The notes below the pieces were generated by a model. It ran no database searches. It was given only the letters and a program-made list of their open reading frames with translations, and was not told the DNA's origin. From NCBI RefSeq assembly GCF_964204645.1, contig NC_134026.1, forward strand, positions 28,786,650-28,850,649: DNA of 64,000 nucleotides, in the 5' to 3' direction. The stretch comes from Tubulanus polymorphus (taxonomy: Eukaryota > Nemertea > Palaeonemertea > Tubulaniformes > Tubulanidae). Below are positions 26,627 to 38,298 of the stretch, piece after piece. The stretch's first letter is position 1. Each line of letters starts with the position of its first letter. The position numbers and the translations under genes are program-made.

Positions 26627-29600
26627 ATGTCGTGGCTGATACGGAGCCGAAAGGCAAACCAAGTTTGCCCTAGCTCTAACGGCAGTGGTGCAAGTATACT
26701 ATCATCGGCCAGTTCTATGACTCCATCACAACTTGATGCAACTATATTAGACATGCTCAATGTATCCCATGACACCGGCAGATTTGTTAACATTTGCGAA
26801 GGTATGTTCTTTTTGCGTTAATACTCATTGAATCTTGTAAGTCACATAACCTAATTTTACATGTGAGTAAAAGATAATTCAAAACGCTTGAACCGTACCG
26901 TCAGGCACAGACATTAAGTTGTATGGGCCAAGATGTTCTAGAATGCTTTGGCTGGAGAAAAACTTGGTTCTTAATCTGAATTAATTCGTGTTGACTTTGT
27001 AGGTAATCCCCTGACAAGTAAAGGAAAAAGGATCCAGCTAATGAAAATGATAATGATTGCTATGGTTCCACTTGCTATATTGCTGGGTCTGACAGCTAAT
27101 GTATTTGCCGAAATGATTCTGAATCACAATCAGATTCAAGGGCTACGAAATGTTGTATATTTCAGTACGGAGGTTGGACACGTGCTCAATCAGGTTCAAA
27201 GAGAGCGTGATATGAGCGCCTTATACGTTAGCGTTATAGGACAAGAGGGAGGGGCTGAATCTAAGGCTCTATTGATGAAACAGTATCCAACTACCGATAT
27301 AGCTGTAGTTAATTTATCATACTGGCCCGCGGACGCTGTCCTGATTAAACGAAAATCTGAATTTCAAACAAGGGAAATGTTTCAAAACTATATCAACTTG
27401 CATAGATATAGTTTAGATTCATCAAATTCAACACTGACAGACGAATTGTCGTTTTATTCGGAAATTGTCAACGTCTTTCTCGAATGGCTTATCAAATCTG
27501 TCACCGAGGTCCCAGCCGGAAAACTATGGCAACACGTCGTCGCTTACTTTGAGATTCTCCAGTCAAAGGACAACTTCGGAATGGAGCGTGGGCTGGGTAC
27601 TATCTTTTTCACACAAGGCTACTTTGATCGTTTAGAGGACTATCTCAGCTTCTTAGAAAATCAAGATCAAGCAAATACAACTTTCGGATCAGCTCGTTAT
27701 TTCTCGCCACTCGTTGATAAATTCTACGAGCATGTCATCGCAAACAATGCAACTTTCAACTTATTGATTCAAACAATGAGAGCAGAAGTGCGAAGCAATA
27801 ACGCGTCGGAGGTCGGATCCATCGAAAGAGGGAAGTTTTGGCACGAGCTTATGTCTTTGTACTTGCAACATCTGCAAGAGACCCAAATGCAGCTTGGTAA
27901 TAGTATTCTGAGTTTACTAGATGCAGAACTGCAAGAAGATGAAATCAAGATGGCCATTATAGCGTCGATTTTCGCCCTTGTGATTATCATGTGTCCCATC
28001 ATTCTAAATGCAGTGTACGCACTGACTAGCGCCATTCAGAGTTATTCTCTAACATTGGCGGCCAGGTAAGTAACAGATTATATCTTCGTTTATATATTTG
28101 ATCAGTTAATTCATTTCTGAACAACGTCTTTTAAGGACCAAAGCTTTGAATCGAGAAAAAAGGCGCACAGATACACTTCTTTATCAGATGTTACCGAAAC
28201 AAGTGGCGGATCAGTTGAAACGGAATGAAATCGTCGACGCCGAAATCTATTCGGAAGTAACGATCTTCTTTTCTGATATTGTCGGCTTTACAGAAATCTC
28301 CGCGCGATGTTCTCCAATTCAGGTGCTAAACACAAAGAAATATAAATGGTTATAGATTGCTTACATTGAATCGTTAGTGATGATAATCTACATGTTTACA
28401 GGTGGTTAATATGCTCAACAGTTTATACACGTGTTTTGATCGAAGAATCGCTTTATATGATGTTTATAAGGTAGAAACAATTGGTGACGCATACATGGTT
28501 GTTTCAGGTAAAACCGTTGATCTTGTGGCATTTGAATTAAGTCGCTATTCATCCTTCATTGACTGTATTGCTCTTCTGATTTCAGGTTTACCGAACAGAA
28601 ATGGCCAGCAACATTCAACGGAAATTGCTACTATGGCGCTTGATCTTTTAGATCATATCAACCTGCTCGAAATACCGCATTTACCGGGGACGATCTTCCG
28701 TTTAAGAATCGGCTGTCATATGGGTAGATGTTCTTTGTTGAACCTATTCTTAATTACTTGGAGTATGGGTCTTTTGAATAAAAAATGGAAGGGCGAAGCG
28801 GAAAAAATAAAAAATGGTTTTATAGTCATTTAATGCAAGAGAACAGGGGAAAATAGGATTAAAGTTTTTACTAGTATTCGATTATTTTCGGAAGAAATTG
28901 TGGAAGGACTGCAGAAGAAAAGTAAACGTTTGCAAATTATAAGAACGATATACAAGAAAAATCTTTTTGAAAGCATTATGACGGAGGATTGGTTAAAAAT
29001 GTTTTTGGTGTCACACTGTCGTTTCGTTACGTATTGAACTGATAACTGTATGATATTGCAGGACCAGTTATCACGGGAGTGGTTGGTAAAAAGATGCCCA
29101 GATATTGTCTGTTTGGTGAAACTGTCAGTATTGCCTCAAAAATGGAAGCGCTCGGAAAACGTAAGTTCGATGTGAAACCTCAAAATCCACTCTGACTCCA
29201 GGTAATAGATATAATTCTACGCTTTTATTTTGTTGCAGCGTGTCAGGTCCATCTAAGTGAAAGTAGTTACCTGGCGCTCAATGCTGTTGGAGGATTCGTG
29301 ATGGTCAAACGTGAAGAAAACGTAGTGAAGGTAATCTTGATGATTAATGATTAAATTAAAGAGTTTTTTGAAAAACAAGACGAATACGTAGTTATTAAGT
29401 TAGCGTAACACCTTTCGCTTCTTATGCGTAGTAGCTGCGCATTGAGTGATTTTATGCTAAGATATTCACAGATTTACATATTGTTTGTTTTAAGGGTGAC
29501 CCGGTATTGGAAGATGCGTGGAGAGGTGAACAAGTGACGTACTGGTTGATGGATAGACAGGGAATGGCACGCAAACATGTACCTTCTTACAGCGACGATG

Positions 29601-29972
29601 AGGACTTTGAAAGTAAATTTCTTAATCTCGGTGTCGGATATTATGTTTTCAATAGGTATAGCTTATCACGGTGGCTGATTCGGGACGTGTCAATATTTTT
29701 TTTCAACCAAAAGCAAACTTTAAAAAGTTTGTTTTTGCGCGGTAATATTTATTTTTGCACGTTTTCGTGGGGGATGAGAATAATAATGACATGTCCCGAA
29801 TCAACCACCATAGCTTATTCATCTTTGTTTATTCATTTCTTTCGATTTAGATGGAAGTATCGGAGGCCCTGGCACCAAATACGCATCCTTACTGGGATAT
29901 GCTAAAGACACGATATCTACGACATCGAGGCCTTTGTCGTGCACGGGAAGTTCTGTCAGTGCTATCGAATGA
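26627..29972 (+). CDS. NIT-domain receptor guanylyl cyclase, tandem copy 1
   Basis: Nine exons join in phase: 26627-26801, 27003-28065, 28136-28322, 28402-28507, 28586-28723, 29062-29160, 29239-29330, 29495-29612 and 29851-29972 (stop TGA), giving 699 aa. Layout: cytoplasmic N-terminus, TM1 about 73-96, extracellular NIT-like region about 97-372 ([10 protein letters not shown] and [11 protein letters not shown]), TM2 about 375-398, linker helix ([19 protein letters not shown]), class III cyclase domain from about 450. Metal-binding D460 (FFSDIVGFT) and D504 are present, as are guanine-selecting E500 and C572 (MPRYCLFG). S579 and K583 replace the transition-state Asn and Arg. There is no kinase-homology domain. 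Known: NIT domains sense nitrate/nitrite in bacteria, and NIT-cyclases occur in some invertebrates. Inference: a plasma-membrane sensor controlling cGMP, probably with a partner subunit. Exons 1-8 pair one-to-one with copy 2; the choice of last donor (29612) and exon 9 (S/T-rich tail) is less certain. Confidence 0.88.
29667..29809. mobile_element. MITE in the last intron of NIT-cyclase copy 1, 8-9 bp TSD
   Basis: Inverted ends are GGTGGCTGATTCGGGACGTG and CATGTCCCGAATCAACCACC, flanked by a direct repeat ATAGCTTAT at 29658-29666 and 29810-29818. An 8-9 bp duplication suggests a hAT-like element. It is non-coding, 143 bp, and inserted 46 bases past the inferred end of exon 8. Confidence 0.75.
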
Positions 29973-30411
29973 CGTCAAACACCAAACCAATCAATCTACA
30001 AAAACAACTTGCTCGCAGTATAGACTATCCTTCACCCATACAGATACTGGATGATCTGATGTTTCTTTCATTTATCTATGAATTAATGCGAATTATTAAA
30101 TCCGATGTCTATTCTTTGATTTTTTTGTGATTGATTGGTTTGTATGTTATTTATCCAAGCCTATAATTGGGCTCGTTTTATGCTCGAACACAAGAGGATT
30201 GTTTCACGACATATTGAGATATAATTTGATTCATATGTTACATTATATACTATACTTTGTTTGTTGAACGTAAACGCACGTACCTGACACTCTTGGTGTA
30301 TTGATACCTGTAAAAAATGTAATATGGCCAGAAAATATCATAACCACTTGGCACTATTGTCAAGGATCAAAGTGTTGCATCGTGCTTTTAGATATTGTAC
30401 ACATTTCAAAA

Positions 30412-30417
30412 AATAAA
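30412..30417 (+). terminator. Candidate poly(A) signal for NIT-cyclase copy 1
   Basis: AATAAA about 440 bases after the inferred stop codon, in an A-rich stretch. Position fits a 3' UTR end, but AT-rich DNA makes chance matches common. Confidence 0.35.
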
Positions 30418-30893
30418 AAACCCGATTTATGTTATTAAATGGAGTGTTCTTTACGTCATCGGTTAATTTTTTCGGGGAATTGTAGTTGAATCAAGGATTG
30501 CTCGGAGGACAATTTCATCTATAAAATCAAGTTAATTTCGTAATTGAAAAGATCACACAGAATGGGAACAATCCACCAAAAAGATGAGCCCGCTCTCCAC
30601 TTTTGATGCTAAAAATGGTTAACCTTTGATGCGACAGGTAACTGGTAAGATGGAATTTGGAACACAGCGACAAGTAACCGTGCCTGCGTACCATCCACCA
30701 TTTGGCCAATTCGTTCTTATTACCAGGGAAGAGGTGATTATGATCAAATGACACGAAGTCATTAAAAATGAGAAAGTTATTATAAGTCACTAATCATAAT
30801 TTTCGCTTCGTAAAACTAGTGCTTCATAATGAGATGTGGATGACCATTGGAGAAATTCTATTCCGCGTTGTAACGATATATAGAAAATCCCAC

Positions 30894-30977
30894 ACTAATA
30901 ACGGATGAAGACCAAAAGGTTTCAAAATTTGGAGCTTACAGGAAAACTTTCTGGACTTCGTCTTCATCCGTTATAGT
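30894..30977. repeat. Short hairpin repeat, MITE-like
   Basis: TAACGGATGAAGAC at 30899 is mirrored by GTCTTCATCCGTTA ending near 30973, with about 48 bases of loop. It resembles a very small MITE. No clear target duplication. Confidence 0.5.
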
Positions 30978-31858
30978 AGCGATTAGCGTAGGATGGATGT
31001 TTGGTGGATGAAACGACTGTCGGATGAAACGACTATTTCAAATCATTTCCTACTAAAAGCAAAGTAAACATGATTATCTGATTAAACATGAACAATCAAA
31101 ACGATACTGGAGTGAGATGTAGCTAGCCTTGAATAGTTAGGGTGGATAAGAAGTAAAAATTGTACTATGAAATATACTATACGAATATACTATGGTAGTC
31201 AATGTTCAAATCTAAAATTTGAAATCAAATCCAAAATTCCTTTCAACTAGAGCATTTTTGACAGAGCTTATTGATTGTGTGTAACATTCTAGTTGCCTGG
31301 TCTAATGATTAGATTACAAAATTCTTAGATTCATTTTCAGTTTAGTTCAGGTGAAGGGTATTAGTGGACCTCCTAGGGCGACTAAATGGTGTCATTACAG
31401 GATATTTAATTAGTCTCACAGAGAATATCGTGTTACATTGTCTTGGTTACGGTTTCCGAAACAAAGCCATGTTATATCAAAATCATTCGGTGAACATCAA
31501 ACATGGATTTTCTATCGGGAAGACTGCAATATTTTAAACTAACAGATATTTCAACAATTTGGTGATACTCTTTGCGTAATAGGGTAAGCTACCACTTAAA
31601 TATTGCACGTTGTAACCTAGAAGAGAAATCAGTTTATCATCGTAATAGTTTTAAGCATAAAACAAGATAGAATTATAAAGATATCATACATGCTTACTCG
31701 ATTGTAATTATTACTACCAAAATACCGATGAAATAGATACGAATTATTTCAACATGATCGATTAATAAGTTAACGAAATAATTACAAGCTGATTTGAGTT
31801 TCGTACGCTGATTTCATCTCAATAATTTTAGATCGTGCTCAAGCTTCGAAGTACCACG

Positions 31859-33866
31859 ATGTCTTGGTTGATAAATAAAAACGTTAAGATCGCCCCGGGA
31901 CAAAAGGGGCTAAACGAATCGAAGCACTATGTTATGTCTTCGGTTGATTCATTATCACCGTCTGAGTTGGACGCAGCCGTAGTTGAACTATACCAGGTTT
32001 CACCGTCGAATTCAAACAGACTGCTCATATCATGCGAAGGTAAATTCTAATCATGAATAGCTCTGTATAGAATTTGACGAAAATTCATTTCGCTTCGTAA
32101 ATTGAAATCTCAGAATAATACTTTGCGTTGATGTATTTCCTTTGCATGTCGTGAAATTACCAGGCCAAAAACACTGAACTCATTCTCACCAATTATCTTT
32201 TTTTTAAATTTTGAATAGGAAATCCCCTAACCAAGACAGGCAAAAGATATCAACTAACAAAAATGTTTATGATAGCTATGGTTCCGTTAGCCATTCTACT
32301 AGCGTTAACGGCGAATGTTTTCTCCGATATGATTGAAACTCATAATCAACTATCCAGTTTACGAGAAGTGGTTTATTTCAGTACAGAAGTCGGAACTGTA
32401 TTGGATCAGGTTCAAAGGGAAAGAGATTTGAGCGCGTTATACGTTAGCGTTATAGGACAGGACGGAGGGGCCGAATCTAAGGCTCTATTGATGAAACAGT
32501 ATTCTGTTACAGATTCGGCCGTTGTTAATCTATCATATTGGCCCGCGGACGAGGTTTTGATAAATCGGAAAAGAGAATTTGAAACGGGTGACATGTTTCA
32601 GAATTATATTAATCTTCATAGGTATAGTTTGGACACTTCGAATACAACACTGACAGACGAATTGTCGTTCTATTCGGAAATTGTCAACGTCTTTCTCGAA
32701 TGGCTTATCAAATCTGTCACCGAGGTCCCAGCCGGAAAACTATGGCAACACGTCGTCGCTTACTTTGAGATAATTCAATCGAAGGACAACTTCGGAATGG
32801 AGCGTGGACTGGGCACAATTTTTTTCTCTCAGGGATACTTCGATCGTATCGACGACTATTTGAATTTCCTTGAAAATCAAGATCAAGCCAATGTAACGTT
32901 TGGTTCAGCGAGATATTTTTCACCGCTCGTCGATCAGTTGTTCGAACACGTTATCGAAAATAATGAAACTTTCAACCAAATCATCCAGAAAATGAGAGCA
33001 GAAGTGCGTAGCAATAACGCATCGGAACCAGGCTCTATAGAGCGTGGGAAATACTGGCATAAGCTAATGTCTTTGTATCTGCAACATCTTCAAGAAACAC
33101 AAATGCAACTTGGTAACATCATTTTGAGTTTACTGGACGCGGAACTGCGAGAAGACACGATAAAGATGGCAATCATAGCGACGATATTTGCATTGGTTAT
33201 CAGTATGTGCCCGATAATTCTCAATGCAGTTTATACGTTGACAACCGCAATTCAAAAATATTCATTGAGTCTGGCCACAAGGTATAATCTCTATTCCTAC
33301 TCTTTTAATATAGACAATTAAGAAAATATATGTTTCATTTAATTGCAGGGTTACGATAACTGTTTTTATAGTTTGTTTTTTTTTGATAGTATATCATAAC
33401 AATATTCTGATTATTATGATACAGGACAAAAGGACTTCGCACTGAAAAGAAACGCACTGATACTTTGCTTTATCAGATGTTGCCCCAACAAGTAGCTGAA
33501 CAGTTGAAACGGAGTGAGATCGTAGATCCTGAAACCTTTAATGAAGTCACTATATTTTTCTCAGATATCGAAGGTTTTACAAAAATATCTTCTAAAAGTT
33601 CACCGATACAGGTATGAATAACCCCGTCTTATATATTGTCACATTATTATTTCATTTCTATTTTGTTTCTTTACTCATCTTCTTACGCATTTTTAGGTTG
33701 TCAATATGCTGAATAATCTTTACACCTGCTTTGACGAACATATAGCTAAATACAACGTTTATAAAGTAGAAACGATTGGTGATGCGTATATGGTTGTCTC
33801 GGGTAAGTCGTCCGATTTTGTAGTTTTGCTGTGGGTTATTAATAAGTCTACGCATTATTTCTCTCA

Positions 33867-33903
<37 letters not shown>

Positions 33904-35407
33904 GGACTTCCAAATCGAACTAAATCTCACGAGCATTCTAAAGAAATTGGTTCCTTGGCATTAGTACTTCTCGATCACATCAACGTTCTAGAAATACCTC
34001 ATTTACCGGGGAAGATTTTCCGTCTGAGAATCGGTTGCCATACAGGTAATAACGTGCATTTTCTCCATACGTACCGTAATTAGATCTGGTGTAATGGATT
34101 CGCAATACTAAGATGACTCATTACATTATATTATTAGGGCCTGTGGTGACTGGAGTAGTTGGTAAGAAAATGCCTCGATACTGTTTGTTTGGAGAAACAG
34201 TGACAATCGCCTCAAAAATGGAAGCACTCGGAATGCGTACGTCAAACATAATCTATACCGGAGTTGTTTTCTCCTTATAGTTGACGAGTCTCCGTCATTA
34301 GATATTAGATAATCTAGAAAGGGACATTTCAGCAGCGCTTTAATTTTTTTTATTCCAGCTTGTCGAATACACGTGAGTCAAAGCTGCTACGAGTCGTTGT
34401 CGCTTCATGGTTCTTTCAAACTTACACAACGCACGGATATGATTTCAGCAGTAAGTAATTGTTCGAACCACTAATCAAATCGGATAGCAAAAAATGATAT
34501 AAAAAATCTTTACAAGCTTTTAGTCACAATATACGGAGGAGCATTGATCACGTCATTCTGTTTATTTTGTCCGTGTTGTGTCCAACTTCAATGATTTTTT
34601 TTATACAAGTCAATTTCTTCGTTTTCCGCCGGTAAGTTTCATGGTGAATAATTTAAGTGATTTGTAAATGAAGTAACCACCGCCGCTCGTGTGCACGCAA
34701 ATTTCATCATCCATAGACCGTAACACTCGCCGTAGTCTTATTTACATCTCCTTAGTTACGCAGTAAGCAAATACAAACCCATCCTCCCCCGGCAGGGATT
34801 CGAACCTGATGGCATCGAGATTGCCACGGCACGAAACCCTGCCATAATCAACCGTGTGCGCAGATACATGCGCAGTTCAGATGATGGGATTTTTAGCCAA
34901 TCAGAAATCCAGTTTTATTTTAGCCCGGGTTTTCCCATTTATAGTTCTTCCTTGAAATTTGCCTCAACGATTATACAACGAGCATTCTGATTGGTGCCGC
35001 CAGTTTTCGTTCGGAAAGCTGCGCATGTACCTGCGCACCCGGTCTACTGATGCAGGGGTTCGTGCCGTGGCTGAGTGTAGCGATGCCATCAGGTTCGAGT
35101 CCCTGCAGAGGGAGCATGATACAAACCGCACGGGTCCCCTGATACTTCATACAGTTCAGCACACGACTTTAATGCTTCACTCGTTGATTAATCAAACTTG
35201 AGAAGAAAATGTTTCAAAAGCAATGAAATTGACGATTTGATTTGCAGAAAAAATTACAAAATATTCAGATAAAGATGGATTTGTTTTTAGAAAGATATAT
35301 CTGATGCAATGGGAGCTGTTAGTAAAACTTACTGGTTAGAAGATATGGCCGGAATGGTATGGGTTTCTAAACCAGTTCCACTCGGTACTGAGGATCGTCA
35401 AATGTAA
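31859..35407 (+). CDS. NIT-domain receptor guanylyl cyclase, tandem copy 2
   Basis: Eight exons join in phase: 31859-32039, 32219-33281, 33425-33611, 33697-33802, 33905-34045, 34138-34236, 34359-34450 and 35291-35407 (stop TAA), giving 661 aa. Five internal exons have exactly the same length as in copy 1, so this is a tandem duplicate. TM1 is about 76-98; the NIT-like ectodomain contains [10 protein letters not shown] and [13 protein letters not shown]2 is about 377-400. The cyclase domain keeps metal-binding D462 (FFSDIEGFT) and D506, guanine-selecting E502, and C575 in MPRYCLFG. T582 and K586 stand where active cyclases have Asn and Arg, as in the alpha subunit of soluble guanylyl cyclase. 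The C-terminus lacks the S/T-rich tail of copy 1. Inference: membrane sensor and cGMP-forming subunit, probably in a heterodimer. The start is supported by the MSWLI motif shared with copy 1. Confidence 0.9.
33861..33903. repeat. (CT)n(TA)n microsatellite at an intron acceptor
   Basis: About 26 bases of CT repeat then about 17 of TA repeat end directly in the AG that precedes exon 5 of NIT-cyclase copy 2 (33905). The CT run occupies the place of the polypyrimidine tract. Confidence 0.9.
34780..35118. mobile_element. Foldback pair of tRNA-derived SINE-like sequences in intron 7 of copy 2
   Basis: The right arm (about 34972-35118) carries GTGCCGTGGCTGAGTG, like a tRNA A box, and GGTTCGAGTCCCTGC, like a B box. 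The left arm (about 34780-34910) holds the same on the other strand (GCAGGGATTCGAACC). The arms also share a GCGCATGTA..TGCGCAC segment and an AATCAGAA/TTCTGATT pair, so they form an imperfect long inverted repeat with about 60 bases of spacer. Not a functional tRNA: no acceptor stem or cloverleaf fits. Confidence 0.65.
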
Positions 35408-38298
35408 ATATTCAGTTCATAATATATGATTGAAGAACATTCTAAGTGCTGCCAAGACCCACAACGTGATAAATATCGGTATCATTTTAACTCAAATACA
35501 TGTTTTACAATTTAATTTTCAGTTAGTCATACTGTAGCGAGTCCTTAAAAAGATGCTGAATGGGCTGATCGTGCGCGAAAAGATGTTAACGACGATAAAA
35601 AAGTCGGACACCAAAATTGTTATGGGTTAAAATCCAAATATTTAGAAATAAACTAGTGTAAGGTTTTGCACATAACTGGTGATGATAAATCCACACTCGG
35701 CTCAGACTCTTAGGGTTTCAGAATATTAATGATTTCGACGTCACCAGAAATATTGTAAACCTTTTTTGTCATTGATGTTACTATCGCTTTCATTAGTTTT
35801 CTTTATGTGGTTACCTTCTTCGTAAGCGATGTTTCCAATATCAGGTTGATTATTTCACCATAATAAAGTTCATGCACATTTTCTGAAAATTATTGTCTGT
35901 TGATATATGATGATCAATCTCCTTTATAGTTAGAAACTTGCATTCCAAAGATTTAAACAATAGAATAAAATATAATTCAAAACAATAACTTTGAATAGCT
36001 TTTTATTGTCAATTGTAAACACTTTAAGGTAAATAAACTACAGTGAATTTGATATATACAGAGGATAATTTCTGATATCACACACGTTACAAATATTTAA
36101 CAAGAATAGTACACTCGATCTACTTGAGTGCTCCCTACACGTTATTTCCTTTATAGCATAAATCTTTCTCCGAGTTCCGTGTAAAAATAATAAAACAACA
36201 TAAATTCACTCGCACAATGAAAATACATTAGACAGTCATGTAGTATATGAACAGAACTTCAACTCATAGCACTGATTAACCTCAGTATAACGAGAGAACT
36301 AGTAATGCTTAATTATATAAAACATAACCTGGATGGTCGTTAACTAAGACGAAATGAAAAGTTGATACATTTTGGAGAAAATGTCAAGGTCGTCTGCTTG
36401 TGTATTACGAAAATGTGTTATTATAGCTTTCTCAGCGCCTCATATTCTGTACTGTCATTCCAGTTCCTAGCTATTGTTGTTGATATTTAGTTAGTCTTTC
36501 TACCAGATGATATCTGTTATCTTCCGGTCCACGCTTAAGATTACAAGTTTACATGGTTTGCAGTATTTCTATGTTCGTGGCTTCCACTGCCCCTCCTTGG
36601 TTAGATAAAGGTATATCTCACGAGTGCTGTAAGTAGTAATTTTGTAGCCTTATTTGTTTCGCTCTCATTTCTAATTCCTCCCTTCTCATTTCCTATTTCA
36701 TCTACTTACTTTGTTTGTATTTGTTTGTGTTATTTGTTATTTTTTGATAAACGGACATAAAGTAAATACAAGGAAGTCAAGTTAAAGCCCGCATTAATTC
36801 TCGTAAAATCGGAGTAATGTTGTCGATTGCGTCATACACCGAAAAGTGATTTCAAGGATCATTGTGTACAATATAAAGTTTACATGCAATCGTTTAACCC
36901 GAAGATACTATGACATATTCTACATCATTTGAATTTGAGATTTACGTTTGTTTTTCCGAACTATAAAGGCACCACGATAAAAATCGCTGTGGGAATCTCT
37001 GAAGCTGCATGAATAATGACAGAGCGCGCAGTGAGACGCGCACTATTGCTGAAAACTCATGAATGTGAATTAGGGGAGAGGAGACCAGGGGCAAATTATC
37101 TGACCTCGACTTGAACTTCCCATTAAAATATAGTCACACACTACGGCTCCAATTTTAGGATGCTTTTTTACATCGATAATTATACCGAAATCTCCTTAAT
37201 GTGTTAAATAAGGTCATTAAGGGTTCTATGTGTCATTTATTCAGCCTTGAATATAGTGGAATCGAGTGATCCAATTCATGGTTGATTTACGACCTTCCTG
37301 ATGAGTTTGTCTCTACTTCAACGAAGGACTAGTTCATTTTAATGTTAAGGAGGCGATCCGGCTACGGACAATATTGTGGATACACAGGACAGGATAGCGC
37401 GCTCTCTCCCTCTCTCTCTTCCTCGCCATCTAATTAAAAAATAACAATATCAAACTAATATTGATTTAAAATAAATCAAATTAGCAAGCGGCCTTACATA
37501 GTGGACGATACAAATATATCTATATTGTTATAGTAATTCAAGGATATGATATATATAATATGCTAGCCTCTCATTACACAGGACTCGCGAATATTTGCAA
37601 CGAAAGGGATTTTCTAGGAATGTGTTTTCACGAAAATTTCAAGCGCTGTCATTTTTATGTATGCGATCTGGGGAGAAAAATCAATTTTAATATCCATCAA
37701 GAGTTAATTCTACTCAGTTTCAATATTGTGATGGATTTTGCCACGGGGAATTGATTTGCACGTCATCATCGGAAAGACTGCCAACCGTTCAAAAAAAAAA
37801 TATCTCGGTGGATGGAGAAGGTTTTATATTGATTTTATGAGGAACGACGATAGGGGCGATGATCATCAATCTTTAATCAGTGCCCTCCTTCCCTCGTCGT
37901 CCATGCTGAACGATGGAACAAAATACCCGCTATGAAATAATTAGGAGCTTGAAAATCACTTTAATTATAAACCGCAGGAAAACATCTGACGAAACGAAAC
38001 TGTTCGAGGCAATGCTGACGTCACGGTGCGCTTTCCTTTCCACCATTTTTTTCAGAGTTTATATTACAATTAACGTTTAACATTCATTTCAATCGTTATT
38101 AGGTTTTCAATTGCTCTTCATTTTGAACTCGTCAACTCAAAATGTCGGACGATATTACCAATTACTTATAAGTATAATCTACGGGAGTCGATGGTGAATC
38201 TATCTAACCTGCTCATGTTCACATTTCTCTTCGATCCGATGGCTCGCGGATGAAATCTATTTTTCAAAAAGCTGCTGTCATTCCTGTGTTCGGTGAAT
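35408..38298. other. Intergenic region after NIT-cyclase copy 2
   Basis: It contains the 3' UTR of copy 2, with a candidate poly(A) signal AATAAA at 35647-35652 (240 bases after the stop), and a CT-rich microsatellite at about 37398-37425. The right part should hold the 3' UTR of the minus-strand GPR83-like receptor. No other gene is seen. Confidence 0.45.

Larger units (their letters stand above)
29973..31858. other. Spacer between tandem NIT-cyclases
   Basis: It contains the 3' UTR of copy 1, with a poly(A) signal AATAAA at 30412-30417, and the hairpin element at 30894-30977. The promoter of copy 2 should be in the right-hand part. No other gene is seen. Confidence 0.5.

Noticed and set aside
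29613-29905. Extension of NIT-cyclase copy 1 exon 8 through the MITE to a stop near 29905
   Set aside because: It reads through transposon ends and Phe-rich intron sequence. Splicing at 29612 keeps the exon length equal to copy 2 and leads to a gene-like tail.
34785-34860. Possible tRNA gene
   Set aside because: B-box-like sequence is clear but the acceptor stem and anticodon arm do not form, and an inverted copy lies nearby; treated as SINE-derived.
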